This document shows positions 16,175 to 23,632 of a stretch of DNA of 46,326 nt, in pieces; position 1 is the stretch's first letter, and every line of letters begins with the position of its first letter. The stretch is from Shewanella basaltis. Lineage in GTDB: Bacteria; Pseudomonadota; Gammaproteobacteria; Enterobacterales; Shewanellaceae. The notes under the pieces are model-generated. The model was given only the letters and a program-made list of their open reading frames with translations, did not search any database and was not told where the DNA came from. A program made the translations under genes and the position numbers. The stretch is from NCBI RefSeq assembly GCF_023283885.1, contig NZ_JAKILA010000030.1, positions 1 through 46,326 of the forward strand. The letters run 5' to 3'.

Positions 16175-16567
16175 TTACGCTACGTAGCAGATAACCTCAC
16201 CACCCGTGCCAACTTGGCGGGCGGCACGATCAGTCATCAAGCCTTTAGAAGTGGACACAATTGCGATACCCAGACCGCCCATAACCTTTGGAAGTTCGTC
16301 TTTACCTTTGTAAATACGAAGACCAGGACGGCTTACGCGCTGGATAGTCTCAACGACTGGTTTGCCTTGGAAATACTTTAAAGTGATTTCTAATTCAGGC
16401 TTAGCTTCATCTGCTACGGCGTAGTCAGTAATGAAACCTTCTTCTTTAAGTAATTTCGCAATTGCTACTTTTAACTTAGCTGAAGGCATCTTTACAGATA
16501 CGTGGTTAGCAGCTTGGCCGTTACGAATACGGGTTAACATATCCGCAATAGGATCTTGCATGCTCAT
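16175..16567 (-). CDS. rpsH: 30S ribosomal protein S8
   Basis: Central-domain assembly protein of 130 aa, as in E. coli. It starts MSMQDPIADMLTRIRNGQ and has the C-terminal STSKGLMTDRAARQ-type signature. In E. coli, S8 represses the spc operon by binding mRNA near rplE; an equivalent site was not resolved here by eye. It follows rpsN by 23 bp. Confidence 0.98.
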   Translation of the reverse strand: MSMQDPIADMLTRIRNGQAANHVSVKMPSAKLKVAIAKLLKEEGFITDYAVADEAKPELEITLKYFQGKPVVETIQRVSRPGLRIYKGKDELPKVMGGLGIAIVSTSKGLMTDRAARQVGTGGEVICYVA

Positions 16568-16590
16568 ATTAGCTTACTCCGTACAAGTGC

Positions 16591-16896
16591 TTACCAGCTG
16601 GCCTTACGCAGACCAGGAACTTCACCACGCATTGTAGCTTCACGTAATTTAATGCGGCTTAAACCGAATTTACGTAAAACACCATGTGGGCGACCAGTTT
16701 GATTACAGCGATTGCGTTGACGCGATGCGCTTGAATCACGTGGTAGTGCTTGCAACTTAAGTACTGCATCCCAACGATCTTCTTCTGAAGTTTCTGGGCT
16801 GCTGATAGTAGCTTTAAGTGCTAGACGCTTTTCAGCATACTTAGCTACGAGCTGTGCACGTTTTACTTCACGTGCTTTCATAGATGTTTTAGCCAT
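16591..16896 (-). CDS. rpsN: 30S ribosomal protein S14 (zinc-free form)
   Basis: Head protein of 101 aa, as in E. coli. It starts MAKTSMKAREVKRAQLV and carries the signature RQRNRCNQTGRPHGVLRKFG near residues 60-79. The four-cysteine zinc site of short S14 proteins is absent, so this is the long zinc-independent form, in contrast to the zinc-binding L36 of the same operon. It lies 10 bp after rplE. Confidence 0.98.
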   Translation of the reverse strand: MAKTSMKAREVKRAQLVAKYAEKRLALKATISSPETSEEDRWDAVLKLQALPRDSSASRQRNRCNQTGRPHGVLRKFGLSRIKLREATMRGEVPGLRKASW

Positions 16897-16906
16897 TATG
16901 CTACCC

Positions 16907-17446
16907 TTATTTCTTAAATGGGAAGTTAAAAGCGGTCAACAAAGCACGACCTTCTTCGTCATTCTTCGCAGTGGTAGTGATAACAATATCCATACCGCGA
17001 ATCTTATCGATTTTATCGTAATCGATTTCTGGGAAGATGATCTGTTCTTTCACACCCATCGCGTAGTTACCACGACCATCAAACGCTTTTGCGCTTAGGC
17101 CACGGAAGTCACGAATACGTGGAATTGCAATGTCAACTAGACGCTCTAAGAATTCCCACATACGCTCACCGCGCAGGGTCACTTTACAGCCTATAGGGTA
17201 GCCTTCACGGATTTTAAAACCAGCAACTGATTTACGAGCAACAGTTACAACTGGTTTTTGACCAGCGATTGCAGTCATGTCACGAAGCGCATGCTCCATA
17301 ACTTTCTTATCTGCAACAGCTTCGCCAACACCCATGTTTAGGGTGATTTTTTCAATCCGAGGGACTTGCATGACACTGCTATAACCGAACTTTTTAGATA
17401 GTTCAGCAACTACAGTCTCTTGATATTTATCATGCAGTTTCGCCAT
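16907..17446 (-). CDS. rplE: 50S ribosomal protein L5
   Basis: A 5S rRNA-binding protein of 179 aa, as in E. coli. The conserved KITLNMGVGEA segment near residues 34-44, GCKVTLRGERMWEFLERL and the C-terminal GMDIVITTTAKNDEEGRAL are clear. It contacts the P-site tRNA and the S13 bridge. It follows rplX by 13 bp. Confidence 0.98.
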   Translation of the reverse strand: MAKLHDKYQETVVAELSKKFGYSSVMQVPRIEKITLNMGVGEAVADKKVMEHALRDMTAIAGQKPVVTVARKSVAGFKIREGYPIGCKVTLRGERMWEFLERLVDIAIPRIRDFRGLSAKAFDGRGNYAMGVKEQIIFPEIDYDKIDKIRGMDIVITTTAKNDEEGRALLTAFNFPFKK

Positions 17447-17459
17447 CGTTTACTCCAAA

Positions 17460-17774
17460 TTACTTAACGAGTTCGCTGTTCGATTTAAAGAAACGGACTT
17501 TTTTACCGTCTTCAAATCGGAAACCAACACGATCTGCCTTGCCTGTGGCTTGGTTAAAGATCGCAACGTTTGATGCTTGCATCGGTGCTTCTTTCTCAAT
17601 AACGCCACCAGTCACGCCCAATTGTGGGTTTGGCTTCTGGTGCTTTTTAACAAGATTGATGCCTTCAACAATTAATTTACCAGTAGGTAGAACTTGAGAA
17701 ACCTTACCGCGTTTACCCTTGTCTTTACCTGCTAATACTACTACTTCGTCTAGACGACGGATTTTAGCTGCCAT
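17460..17774 (-). CDS. rplX: 50S ribosomal protein L24
   Basis: Assembly-initiator protein of 104 aa, as in E. coli, at the exit tunnel rim. A KOW motif, DEVVVLAGKDKGKRGKVSQV, lies near residues 8-27. The start at 17774 (MAAKIRR) is chosen because AGGAGC lies just upstream; the frame stays open to 17813 across the end of rplN but this adds unlike residues. It begins 10 bp after rplN. Confidence 0.97.
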   Translation of the reverse strand: MAAKIRRLDEVVVLAGKDKGKRGKVSQVLPTGKLIVEGINLVKKHQKPNPQLGVTGGVIEKEAPMQASNVAIFNQATGKADRVGFRFEDGKKVRFFKSNSELVK

Positions 17775-17784
17775 TTGAAGCTCC

Positions 17785-18153
17785 TTACAGTACTTCTGGT
17801 GCCAGCGAGACAATTTTCATGAATTTATCATTACGCAATTCACGTGTCACTGGGCCAAAGATACGAGTACCAATCGGTGCAAGGTTTGCGTTAAGCAATA
17901 CCGCTGCATTCCGATCGAAGCGAATGACAGAACCGTCTGGACGACGTACGCCTTTCTTAGTACGGACTACCACCGCGTTATATACATCACCTTTCTTCGC
18001 TTTAGCGCGAGGAATTGCTTCTTTAACAGAAACTTTGATGATGTCGCCGATACCGGCATAACGACGATGAGAGCCACCCAAGACCTTAATACACTGAACT
18101 CTGCGTGCGCCGCTGTTACATGCGACGTCTAGAGTCGATTGCATTTGGATCAT
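17785..18153 (-). CDS. rplN: 50S ribosomal protein L14
   Basis: Large-subunit interface protein of 122 aa (E. coli 123). It starts MIQMQSTLDVACNSGARRVQ, and the KVSVKEAIPRAKAKKGDVY and AVVVRTKKGVRRPDGS segments are diagnostic. The start at 18153 fits the family; an in-frame start at 18189 would reach into the leader. It is the first gene of the spc operon, with a promoter candidate 43 bp upstream and the S10 operon terminator beyond it. Confidence 0.97.
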   Translation of the reverse strand: MIQMQSTLDVACNSGARRVQCIKVLGGSHRRYAGIGDIIKVSVKEAIPRAKAKKGDVYNAVVVRTKKGVRRPDGSVIRFDRNAAVLLNANLAPIGTRIFGPVTRELRNDKFMKIVSLAPEVL

Positions 18154-18195
18154 TTCAAGTGCTCCGCTATCGTTACTACACAATCCCACTATGGG

Positions 18196-18224
18196 AGTAT
18201 ATTTGAACCAAATTTGAGCGTTAA
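18196..18224 (-). promoter_or_regulatory. Putative spc operon promoter
   Basis: On the minus strand TTAACG (18219-18224) and TATACT (18196-18201) are 17 bp apart. A second TATACT further upstream (about 18247-18252) lacks a matching -35. The promoter lies between the rpsQ terminator and rplN. Confidence 0.6.
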
Positions 18225-18276
18225 TTTACTCAAAAATGGCGCGCAAGTATAACACCACATTTTGCGAAAGCATAGC

Positions 18277-18312
18277 AAAAAAAACAAACGGCCCCAAATA
18301 CTGGAGCCGTTT
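18277..18312 (-). terminator. Terminator of the S10 operon (after rpsQ)
   Basis: Minus-strand arms AAACGGCTCC and GGGGCCGTTT (one G-T pair) around a short loop, at 18286-18312, followed by G and eight T. It starts 18 bp after the rpsQ stop and separates the S10 and spc operons. Confidence 0.85.
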
Positions 18313-18330
18313 ACGTTATCCTAATGAAAA

Positions 18331-18579
18331 TTAGGCTTTTGTTACTACTTCAGCAAGTGTCCAAGACTTAGTCTTAGAAAGAGGGCGACACTGACTAATA
18401 GTCACGATATCACCTTCATTACACTGATTAGTTTCGTCATGTGCATGGATCTTAGTTGTACGCTTGATGTACTTCCCATAAATAGGGTGTTTCACTTGGC
18501 GTTCAATAGCAACAGTGATAGATTTTTCCATCTTGTTACTAACAACTTTACCTTGCAAAGTACGGATTTTATCAGACAT
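18331..18579 (-). CDS. rpsQ: 30S ribosomal protein S17
   Basis: Primary 16S-binding protein of 82 aa (E. coli 84), OB fold. It starts [20 protein letters not shown], and KHPIYGKYIKRTTKIHAHDE (about residues 30-49) is characteristic. It ends the S10 operon; its ATG overlaps the rpmC stop by one base (TAATG), and a strong terminator follows. Confidence 0.98.
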   Translation of the reverse strand: MSDKIRTLQGKVVSNKMEKSITVAIERQVKHPIYGKYIKRTTKIHAHDETNQCNEGDIVTISQCRPLSKTKSWTLAEVVTKA

Positions 18580-18770
18580 TACGCACCTGCCTTAGAAGTA
18601 ATAATGGTCTTAACACGTGCAATGTTACGACGCACTAGCTTCAATTGATTCGTTTGAGTCAATTGACCAGTAGCGTGTTGCATACGCAGGTTAAACTGCT
18701 CACGCAGCAGACCAAGTAATTCAGCGTTAAGTTCTTCAACGCTCTTTTCTCTTAGTTCGCTCGCTTTCAT
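18579..18770 (-). CDS. rpmC: 50S ribosomal protein L29
   Basis: Two-helix protein of 63 aa, as in E. coli, at the exit tunnel where nascent-chain factors dock. It starts [19 protein letters not shown] and carries the [16 protein letters not shown] segment. It overlaps rplP upstream and rpsQ downstream by one base each, so the three genes are probably translated in coupled fashion. Confidence 0.97.
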
Positions 18771-19180
18771 TACATCACCGTCTTAGTTACGAAGGTAGTC
18801 TTTAAAGGAAGCTTAGCAGCAGCTAAAGCGAAGGCTTCACGAGCCAACGTTTCAGAGACGCCATTCATCTCATAAAGAACCTTACCAGGTTGAATCTGAC
18901 ATACCCAGTATTCAACGTTACCTTTACCTTTACCCATACGCACTTCAAGAGGCTTAGAGGTAATTGGCTTGTCAGGGAAAACTCGAATCCAAATTTGTCC
19001 TTGACGTTTAACATGACGTGTCATGGCACGACGTGCAGATTCAATTTGACGAGCAGTTAAACGGCCACGGCCGACTGCTTTCAAACCGAAAGTACCAAAG
19101 CTAACTTCAGTACCGTTCGCTAGACCACGGTTGCGGCCCTTGAACATCTTGCGAAACTTCATACGTTTAGGTTGCAGCAT
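18770..19180 (-). CDS. rplP: 50S ribosomal protein L16
   Basis: Large-subunit protein of 136 aa, as in E. coli, near the A site and needed for late assembly. It starts [19 protein letters not shown], and the signature [20 protein letters not shown] is near residues 83-102. R82-region residues (EVRMGKGKG) that are hydroxylated in E. coli L16 are conserved. It follows rpsC by 11 bp. Confidence 0.98.
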
Positions 19181-19191
19181 AAAAGTTTCTC

Positions 19192-19881
19192 CTATTTACC
19201 ACGAGGCTTACGCTTAGGTTGCTGCTTAGGCTCTTCAATTGCTGGCACTAAACCGTCAAGAACTTCACCTTTGAAGATCCAAACTTTAATACCAATCACA
19301 CCATATTGAGTGTGACTTTCAGCAGTTGAGTAGTCGATATCAGCACGTAATGTATGTAAAGGTACACGACCTTCACGATACCATTCAGAACGTGCGATTT
19401 CAGCGCCGCCTAAACGACCGCTCACTTCAACTTTGATACCTTGAGCACCAATGCGCATTGCGTTCTGAACTGCGCGCTTCATAGCACGACGGAACATAAC
19501 ACGACGCTCTAATTGCTGAGCAATAGAGTCAGCAACGAGCTTAGCGTCTAATTCAGGCTTACGGATCTCAGCGATGTTGATTTGAGCAGTAGTGCCAGTG
19601 ATTTTAGACACATGTGCACGTAATACTTCAACGTCTTCACCTTTCTTACCAATCACTACGCCTGGACGGGCAGTGTGAATAGTAACGCGGATGCTTTTCG
19701 CTGGGCGTTCAATAACAATCTTAGATACTGATGCGGCTTTTAACTTTTCAGTTAAATATTGACGCACTTCCCAGTCGCTGTTCAGATTTTTTGCATAATC
19801 TGACTTATCTGCGTACCAGGTAGAGATCCAAGGCTTAGTGATACCCAGACGGATACCATTAGGATGTACTTTCTGTCCCAT
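19192..19881 (-). CDS. rpsC: 30S ribosomal protein S3
   Basis: Head protein of 229 aa (E. coli 233) at the mRNA entry channel with helicase-related residues. It starts MGQKVHPNGIRLGITKPW. The KH domain with the GVVIGKKGEDVEVLR loop lies near residues 74-88, and the C-terminal domain contains GRLGGAEIARSEWYREGRVP. The tail is basic and proline-rich (KQQPKRKPRGK). It follows rplV by 12 bp. Confidence 0.98.
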   Translation of the reverse strand: MGQKVHPNGIRLGITKPWISTWYADKSDYAKNLNSDWEVRQYLTEKLKAASVSKIVIERPAKSIRVTIHTARPGVVIGKKGEDVEVLRAHVSKITGTTAQINIAEIRKPELDAKLVADSIAQQLERRVMFRRAMKRAVQNAMRIGAQGIKVEVSGRLGGAEIARSEWYREGRVPLHTLRADIDYSTAESHTQYGVIGIKVWIFKGEVLDGLVPAIEEPKQQPKRKPRGK

Positions 19882-19893
19882 TGCTCTCTTCTC

Positions 19894-20226
19894 CTAGCGA
19901 TCTGATACAACCACAGTGATGTGGCTGGTACGCTTCATGATACGATCAGCGCGGCCTTTGGCACGTGGCATGATACGCTTCATTGTTGGGCCTTCATCTA
20001 CGAAGACGGCTCCAACTTTTAGCTCATCAATGTCAGCGCCTTCGTTGTGTTCGGCGTTTGCGATAGCTGAGTCAAGTACTTTTTTAACTAGTACGGCGGC
20101 TTTCTTTGGGCTGAAGGTCAAAATTTCAAGTGCCTTAGAAACTGGCAATCCTCGAATTTGATCAGCAACTAGACGGGCCTTCTGCGCAGACGTACGAGCA
20201 AAACGATGTTTAGCTAAAACTTCCAT
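19894..20226 (-). CDS. rplV: 50S ribosomal protein L22
   Basis: Tunnel-wall protein of 110 aa, as in E. coli, whose beta hairpin lines the exit tunnel near the macrolide site. It starts MEVLAKHRFARTSAQKARLV, and the hairpin segment GPTMKRIMPRAKGRADRIMK (about residues 79-98) shows no deletion of the MKR triplet linked to erythromycin resistance. It follows rpsS by 15 bp. Confidence 0.98.
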   Translation of the reverse strand: MEVLAKHRFARTSAQKARLVADQIRGLPVSKALEILTFSPKKAAVLVKKVLDSAIANAEHNEGADIDELKVGAVFVDEGPTMKRIMPRAKGRADRIMKRTSHITVVVSDR

Positions 20227-20241
20227 CTTATTCCTCCCGTA

Positions 20242-20520
20242 TTAACGCTTCTTCGCTTTCTTATCAGCAGCATGGCCGCGATAAGTGCGAGTTGGTGAAA
20301 ATTCACCAAGCTTGTGGCCGATCATTTCGTCAGTTACGAACACAGGTACGTGCTGACGACCATTATGGACAGCGATGGTCAACCCAATCATATTAGGGAT
20401 GATCATTGAGCGACGAGACCAAGTCTTAATTGGCTTTTTATCTCCCGCTTCCATCGCTTTCTCTACCTTCTTCAGCAAGTGCAGGTCAATGAAGGGACCT
20501 TTCTTGAGAGAACGTGGCAT
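20242..20520 (-). CDS. rpsS: 30S ribosomal protein S19
   Basis: Head protein of 92 aa, as in E. coli, that pairs with S13. It starts MPRSLKKGPFIDLHLLKKVE, and the signature VFVTDEMIGHKLGEFSPTRT is near residues 61-80. The tail is basic (ADKKAKKR). It follows rplB by 14 bp. Confidence 0.98.
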   Translation of the reverse strand: MPRSLKKGPFIDLHLLKKVEKAMEAGDKKPIKTWSRRSMIIPNMIGLTIAVHNGRQHVPVFVTDEMIGHKLGEFSPTRTYRGHAADKKAKKR

Positions 20521-20534
20521 GGCGAATCCTCTTA

Positions 20535-21359
20535 CTATTTATTACGACGACGTACGATGTACTTGTCAGTGCGCTTGTTGCTACGAGTTTTATAACCCTT
20601 AGTCGGCACACCCCATGGACTCACTGGATGACGTCCACCAGAAGTACGGCCTTCACCACCACCATGTGGATGGTCTACTGGGTTCATTGCAACACCACGA
20701 ACTGTTGGGCGTACGCCTCTCCAGCGCTTAGCACCTGCTTTACCTAACTGGCGTAGCATATGCTCGGCATTACCAACTTCACCAAATGTCGCGCGGCAAT
20801 CTACTGGAACTTTACGCATTTCGCCAGAGCGAAGACGTAGAGTTGCATAAGCACCATCACGAGCAACAACTTGTACATAAGCACCAGCTGAACGTGCGAT
20901 CTGAGCGCCTTTACCAGGCTTCATTTCAACAGCGTGTACAACACTACCTACTGGAATGTTGCGTAACGGCATAGCGTTACCAGTCTTGATGTCTGCATCC
21001 AAGCCAGATTTGATTGCATCACCAGCTTTCATGCCTTTAGCAGCAAGAATATAGCGACGCTCACCATCTGCATACAGTACTAATGCAATGTGCGCAGTAC
21101 GGTTTGGATCGTATTCAATACGTTCAACTTTTGCAGGGATACCGTCTTTATCGCGTTTAAAGTCGATTAAACGGTAATGTTGCTTATGTCCACCACCTAC
21201 GTGGCGTACAGTGATACGGCCAGTATTGTTACGGCCACCACTTTTAGTTTTCTTCGCCAACAGGCCAGCAAAAGGTTTACCCTTATGCAGGTCCGTATTC
21301 ACCACTTTAACTACGTGGCGACGACCTGGAGAGGTTGGCTTACACTTAATAACTGCCAT
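20535..21359 (-). CDS. rplB: 50S ribosomal protein L2
   Basis: Large-subunit protein of 274 aa (E. coli 273), near the peptidyl transferase centre. It starts MAVIKCKPTSPGRRHVVKVV. The essential histidine lies in the C-terminal signature AMNPVDHPHGGGEGRTSGGR (about residues 224-243). The start at 21359 is preceded by AGGAGAA; an upstream ATG at 21410 would overlap the end of rplW and is rejected. It follows rplW by 16 bp. Confidence 0.98.
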   Translation of the reverse strand: MAVIKCKPTSPGRRHVVKVVNTDLHKGKPFAGLLAKKTKSGGRNNTGRITVRHVGGGHKQHYRLIDFKRDKDGIPAKVERIEYDPNRTAHIALVLYADGERRYILAAKGMKAGDAIKSGLDADIKTGNAMPLRNIPVGSVVHAVEMKPGKGAQIARSAGAYVQVVARDGAYATLRLRSGEMRKVPVDCRATFGEVGNAEHMLRQLGKAGAKRWRGVRPTVRGVAMNPVDHPHGGGEGRTSGGRHPVSPWGVPTKGYKTRSNKRTDKYIVRRRNK

Positions 21360-21375
21360 GATAATTCTCCTTTGC

Positions 21376-21678
21376 TTACTCAGCGCCGCCGACGAAATCG
21401 ATGTCAGCACCAGCAGCTAAAGTAACATAAGCTTTTTTCCAATCGCTACGACGACCAACACGGCCACCGGTACGCTTAGTTTTGCCTTTGTTAACTAGAG
21501 TGCGAACTGAATCTACTTCAACTTCAAATAGCTTCGCTACTGCAGCTTTGATCTCTGCTTTAGTCGCATCGATTGCTACGCGGAAAACTACAGTGTTGTT
21601 CTTCTCAGCAACGACAGTGCTCTTTTCAGAGATGTGTGGAGCTAGAATCACTTTTAGCAAACGTTCTTCGCGGATCAT
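21376..21678 (-). CDS. rplW: 50S ribosomal protein L23
   Basis: Exit-tunnel protein of 100 aa, as in E. coli, the docking site for trigger factor and SRP. It starts MIREERLLKVILAPHISEKS, and the loop NKGKTKRTGGRVGRRSDWKK (about residues 63-82) is typical. The trigger factor-contacting glutamate lies in the VEVDSVRT region. Its ATG overlaps the rplD stop by four bases (ATGA). Confidence 0.98.
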   Translation of the reverse strand: MIREERLLKVILAPHISEKSTVVAEKNNTVVFRVAIDATKAEIKAAVAKLFEVEVDSVRTLVNKGKTKRTGGRVGRRSDWKKAYVTLAAGADIDFVGGAE

Positions 21679-22280
21679 GCTAGCATCTCCTCGATTTGCT
21701 TCACTGCATCAGCAGTAACAAGAACTGTGTTGAACGCAATTAGACTTACTGGGTCAAGACCCGCTACGTCACGTACGTCAACTTTGTATAAGTTGCGAGC
21801 TGCTAAGAATAAATTCTCATCAACTTCAGCAGTAACAATTAGAACGTCTTCTAGGTTCATTGCTGCTAATTTAGCTTTCAACTCTTTAGTTTTAGGAGCT
21901 TCAACGCTAAATGATTCAACAACAACTAAACGCTCTTGACGTACCAATTCAGATAGAATGCTCTTAAGAGCACCACGGTACATCTTCTTGTTAACTTTTT
22001 GGCTGTGATCTTGAGTTTTAGCAGCGAATGTTACGCCACCGCCACGCCAGATTGGGCCTTTAACACTACCGGCACGAGCACGGCCAGTGCCTTTTTGGCG
22101 CCATGGCTTTTTGCCAGAGCCAGTTACTTCTGCACGAGTCTTTTGGCCACGAGTGCCTTGACGTGCATTTGCAGCGTAAGCTACAACTACCTGATGAACC
22201 AGTGCCTCGTTAAAGTCACGGCCGAAGGTAGTTTCGGAAACTTCAAGAGCGCTTTGCGCGTCTTTCAATACCAATTCCAT
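21675..22280 (-). CDS. rplD: 50S ribosomal protein L4
   Basis: Early-assembly protein of 201 aa, as in E. coli. It starts MELVLKDAQSALEVSETTFG. The long tunnel loop GSGKKPWRQKGTGRARAGSV (about residues 51-70) is intact, including the K and G residues tied to macrolide response. In E. coli, L4 also represses the S10 operon by attenuation in its leader; a matching hairpin is seen here before rpsJ. It overlaps rplW by four bases and follows rplC by 16 bp. Confidence 0.98.
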   Translation of the reverse strand: MELVLKDAQSALEVSETTFGRDFNEALVHQVVVAYAANARQGTRGQKTRAEVTGSGKKPWRQKGTGRARAGSVKGPIWRGGGVTFAAKTQDHSQKVNKKMYRGALKSILSELVRQERLVVVESFSVEAPKTKELKAKLAAMNLEDVLIVTAEVDENLFLAARNLYKVDVRDVAGLDPVSLIAFNTVLVTADAVKQIEEMLA

Positions 22281-22296
22281 TACTATCTCCTCAGAC

Positions 22297-22935
22297 CTAA
22301 GCTTTAACTGCAGGCTTAATGATTAGATCACCATTGGTAGCGCCTGGAACTGCGCCGCGTACTAACAACAAGTTACGCTCTGCATCAACACGTACTACGT
22401 GTAGATTTTGAGTAGTTACTTGCTCAGCACCCATATGACCTGACATTTTTTTGCCTTTGAATACACGACCAGGCGTTTGGTTCTGACCGATAGAACCGTT
22501 CGCGCGGTGCGCCAATGAGTTACCGTGAGTCATATCTTGAGTACGGAAATTCCAACGCTTAACGCCGCCTTGGAAACCTTTACCTTTTGATTGACCAGTA
22601 ACATCTACTTTCACTACTTCAGCGAAAATATCTACATTAAGCTCAGCACCAACTTCAATGCCTTCGCCTTCACCGTCTGCAAGACGCAATTCCCATAAAC
22701 CACGACCGGCTTCTACGCCGCCCTTGGCAAAATGACCTGCTTCTGCTTTAGTGATGCGATTGGCTTTTTTGGTACCAGTAGTCACTTGAAGTGCGCGGTA
22801 GCCGTCAGTTTCTAAAGTTTTCACTTGAGTCACGCGGTTGCCAGCAATTTCAATTACTGTTACAGGGATTGACGTACCATCTTCAGTGAAGATGCGAGTC
22901 ATACCCACTTTACGACCAATAAGACCGATAGCCAT
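22297..22935 (-). CDS. rplC: 50S ribosomal protein L3
   Basis: Early-assembly protein of 212 aa (E. coli 209). It starts MAIGLIGRKVGMTRIFTEDG. The extension reaching the peptidyl transferase centre contains GKGFQGGVKRWNFRTQDMTH and the conserved glutamine in SIGQNQTPGRVFKGKKMSGH that is methylated in E. coli. It follows rpsJ by 27 bp, the second gene of the S10 operon. Confidence 0.98.
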   Translation of the reverse strand: MAIGLIGRKVGMTRIFTEDGTSIPVTVIEIAGNRVTQVKTLETDGYRALQVTTGTKKANRITKAEAGHFAKGGVEAGRGLWELRLADGEGEGIEVGAELNVDIFAEVVKVDVTGQSKGKGFQGGVKRWNFRTQDMTHGNSLAHRANGSIGQNQTPGRVFKGKKMSGHMGAEQVTTQNLHVVRVDAERNLLLVRGAVPGATNGDLIIKPAVKA

Positions 22936-22962
22936 CTCTCAAACCTCTTCTAAGGATCTCAA

Positions 22963-23274
22963 TTAACCTAAGCTAATCTGAACGTCGACACCAGCCGCAA
23001 GATCTAAACGCATTAACGCGTCTACAGTCTTTTCTGTTGGCTCTACGATGTCAACTAAGCGCTTGTGGGTACGAATTTCGTACTGATCACGAGCATCTTT
23101 ATTAACGTGCGGAGAGATCAAAACGGTATAACGCTCTTTGCGTGTTGGTAGTGGAATAGGACCACGTACCTGCGCGCCTGTACGCTTAGCAGTTTCAACG
23201 ATTTCCGCTGTAGACTGATCAATCAAACGATGATCAAAGCCTTTTAAGCGGATACGGATTCTTTGGTTCTGCAT
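22963..23274 (-). CDS. rpsJ: 30S ribosomal protein S10 / NusE
   Basis: Head protein of 103 aa, as in E. coli, which also acts with NusB on boxA in transcription antitermination. It starts MQNQRIRIRLKGFDHRLIDQ, and the loop GAQVRGPIPLPTRKERYTVL is near residues 33-52. It is the first gene of the S10 operon; AGGAGCTCTGGTCA precedes the ATG, and a leader of about 170 nt with an attenuator-type hairpin lies upstream. Confidence 0.98.
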   Translation of the reverse strand: MQNQRIRIRLKGFDHRLIDQSTAEIVETAKRTGAQVRGPIPLPTRKERYTVLISPHVNKDARDQYEIRTHKRLVDIVEPTEKTVDALMRLDLAAGVDVQISLG

Positions 23275-23301
23275 TGACCAGAGCTCCTAAAATGGACACA
23301 T

Positions 23302-23380
23302 AAAAAATCACCCTCTAGCTACTTCCAAACTGGAAAAGCAGAGCGAGATGATTTAACCGTTCGACTCCCAATCGGAGTCG
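23302..23380 (-). promoter_or_regulatory. S10 operon leader with L4-type attenuator
   Basis: Two hairpins precede rpsJ on the leftward transcript. One is a tight stem CGACTCC, loop GATT, stem GGGAGTCG (23362-23380). The other is a long imperfect stem starting AAATCATCTCGCTCTGC and closing with GAGGGTGATTT (about 23305-23354), directly followed by a run of six T (23302-23307). Position and the U-tract match the attenuating hairpin of the E. coli S10 leader. The fold was not computed, and L4 control is inferred by analogy. Confidence 0.6.
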
Positions 23381-23449
23381 CTATGAAAATGAATAACCAA
23401 TTTATTTGGTTAAACATGTATTTTCGCTTCACAAGTGAGCGAGTGGGCA

Positions 23450-23477
23450 ATTATACAGATCTTATATTGAAGATCAA
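23450..23477 (-). promoter_or_regulatory. S10 operon promoter
   Basis: On the minus strand TTGATC (23472-23477) and TATAAT (23450-23455) are 16 bp apart. It gives a leader of about 170 nt before rpsJ and lies downstream of the tufA terminator. Confidence 0.8.
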
Positions 23478-23584
23478 GCCCATTGTGTAAAGACTCTTCA
23501 GAAAGAATGTTCATTACCAATTGCGGCGCATTTTACACAAATTATGTATTTATGCCACTAGATTGTGATGTTTTTTCTTAAAAC

Positions 23585-23611
23585 AAAAAAGGAAGCCGAA
23601 GCTTCCTTTTT
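23585..23611 (-). terminator. Terminator of tufA (str operon end)
   Basis: Stem GGAAGC, loop TTCG, stem GCTTCC, then a run of T on the leftward strand, 22 bp after the tufA stop. The same structure and flank occur behind the second tuf gene at 40367. Confidence 0.92.
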
Positions 23612-23632
23612 CAGTGTTCACTAAAGTCGCTA

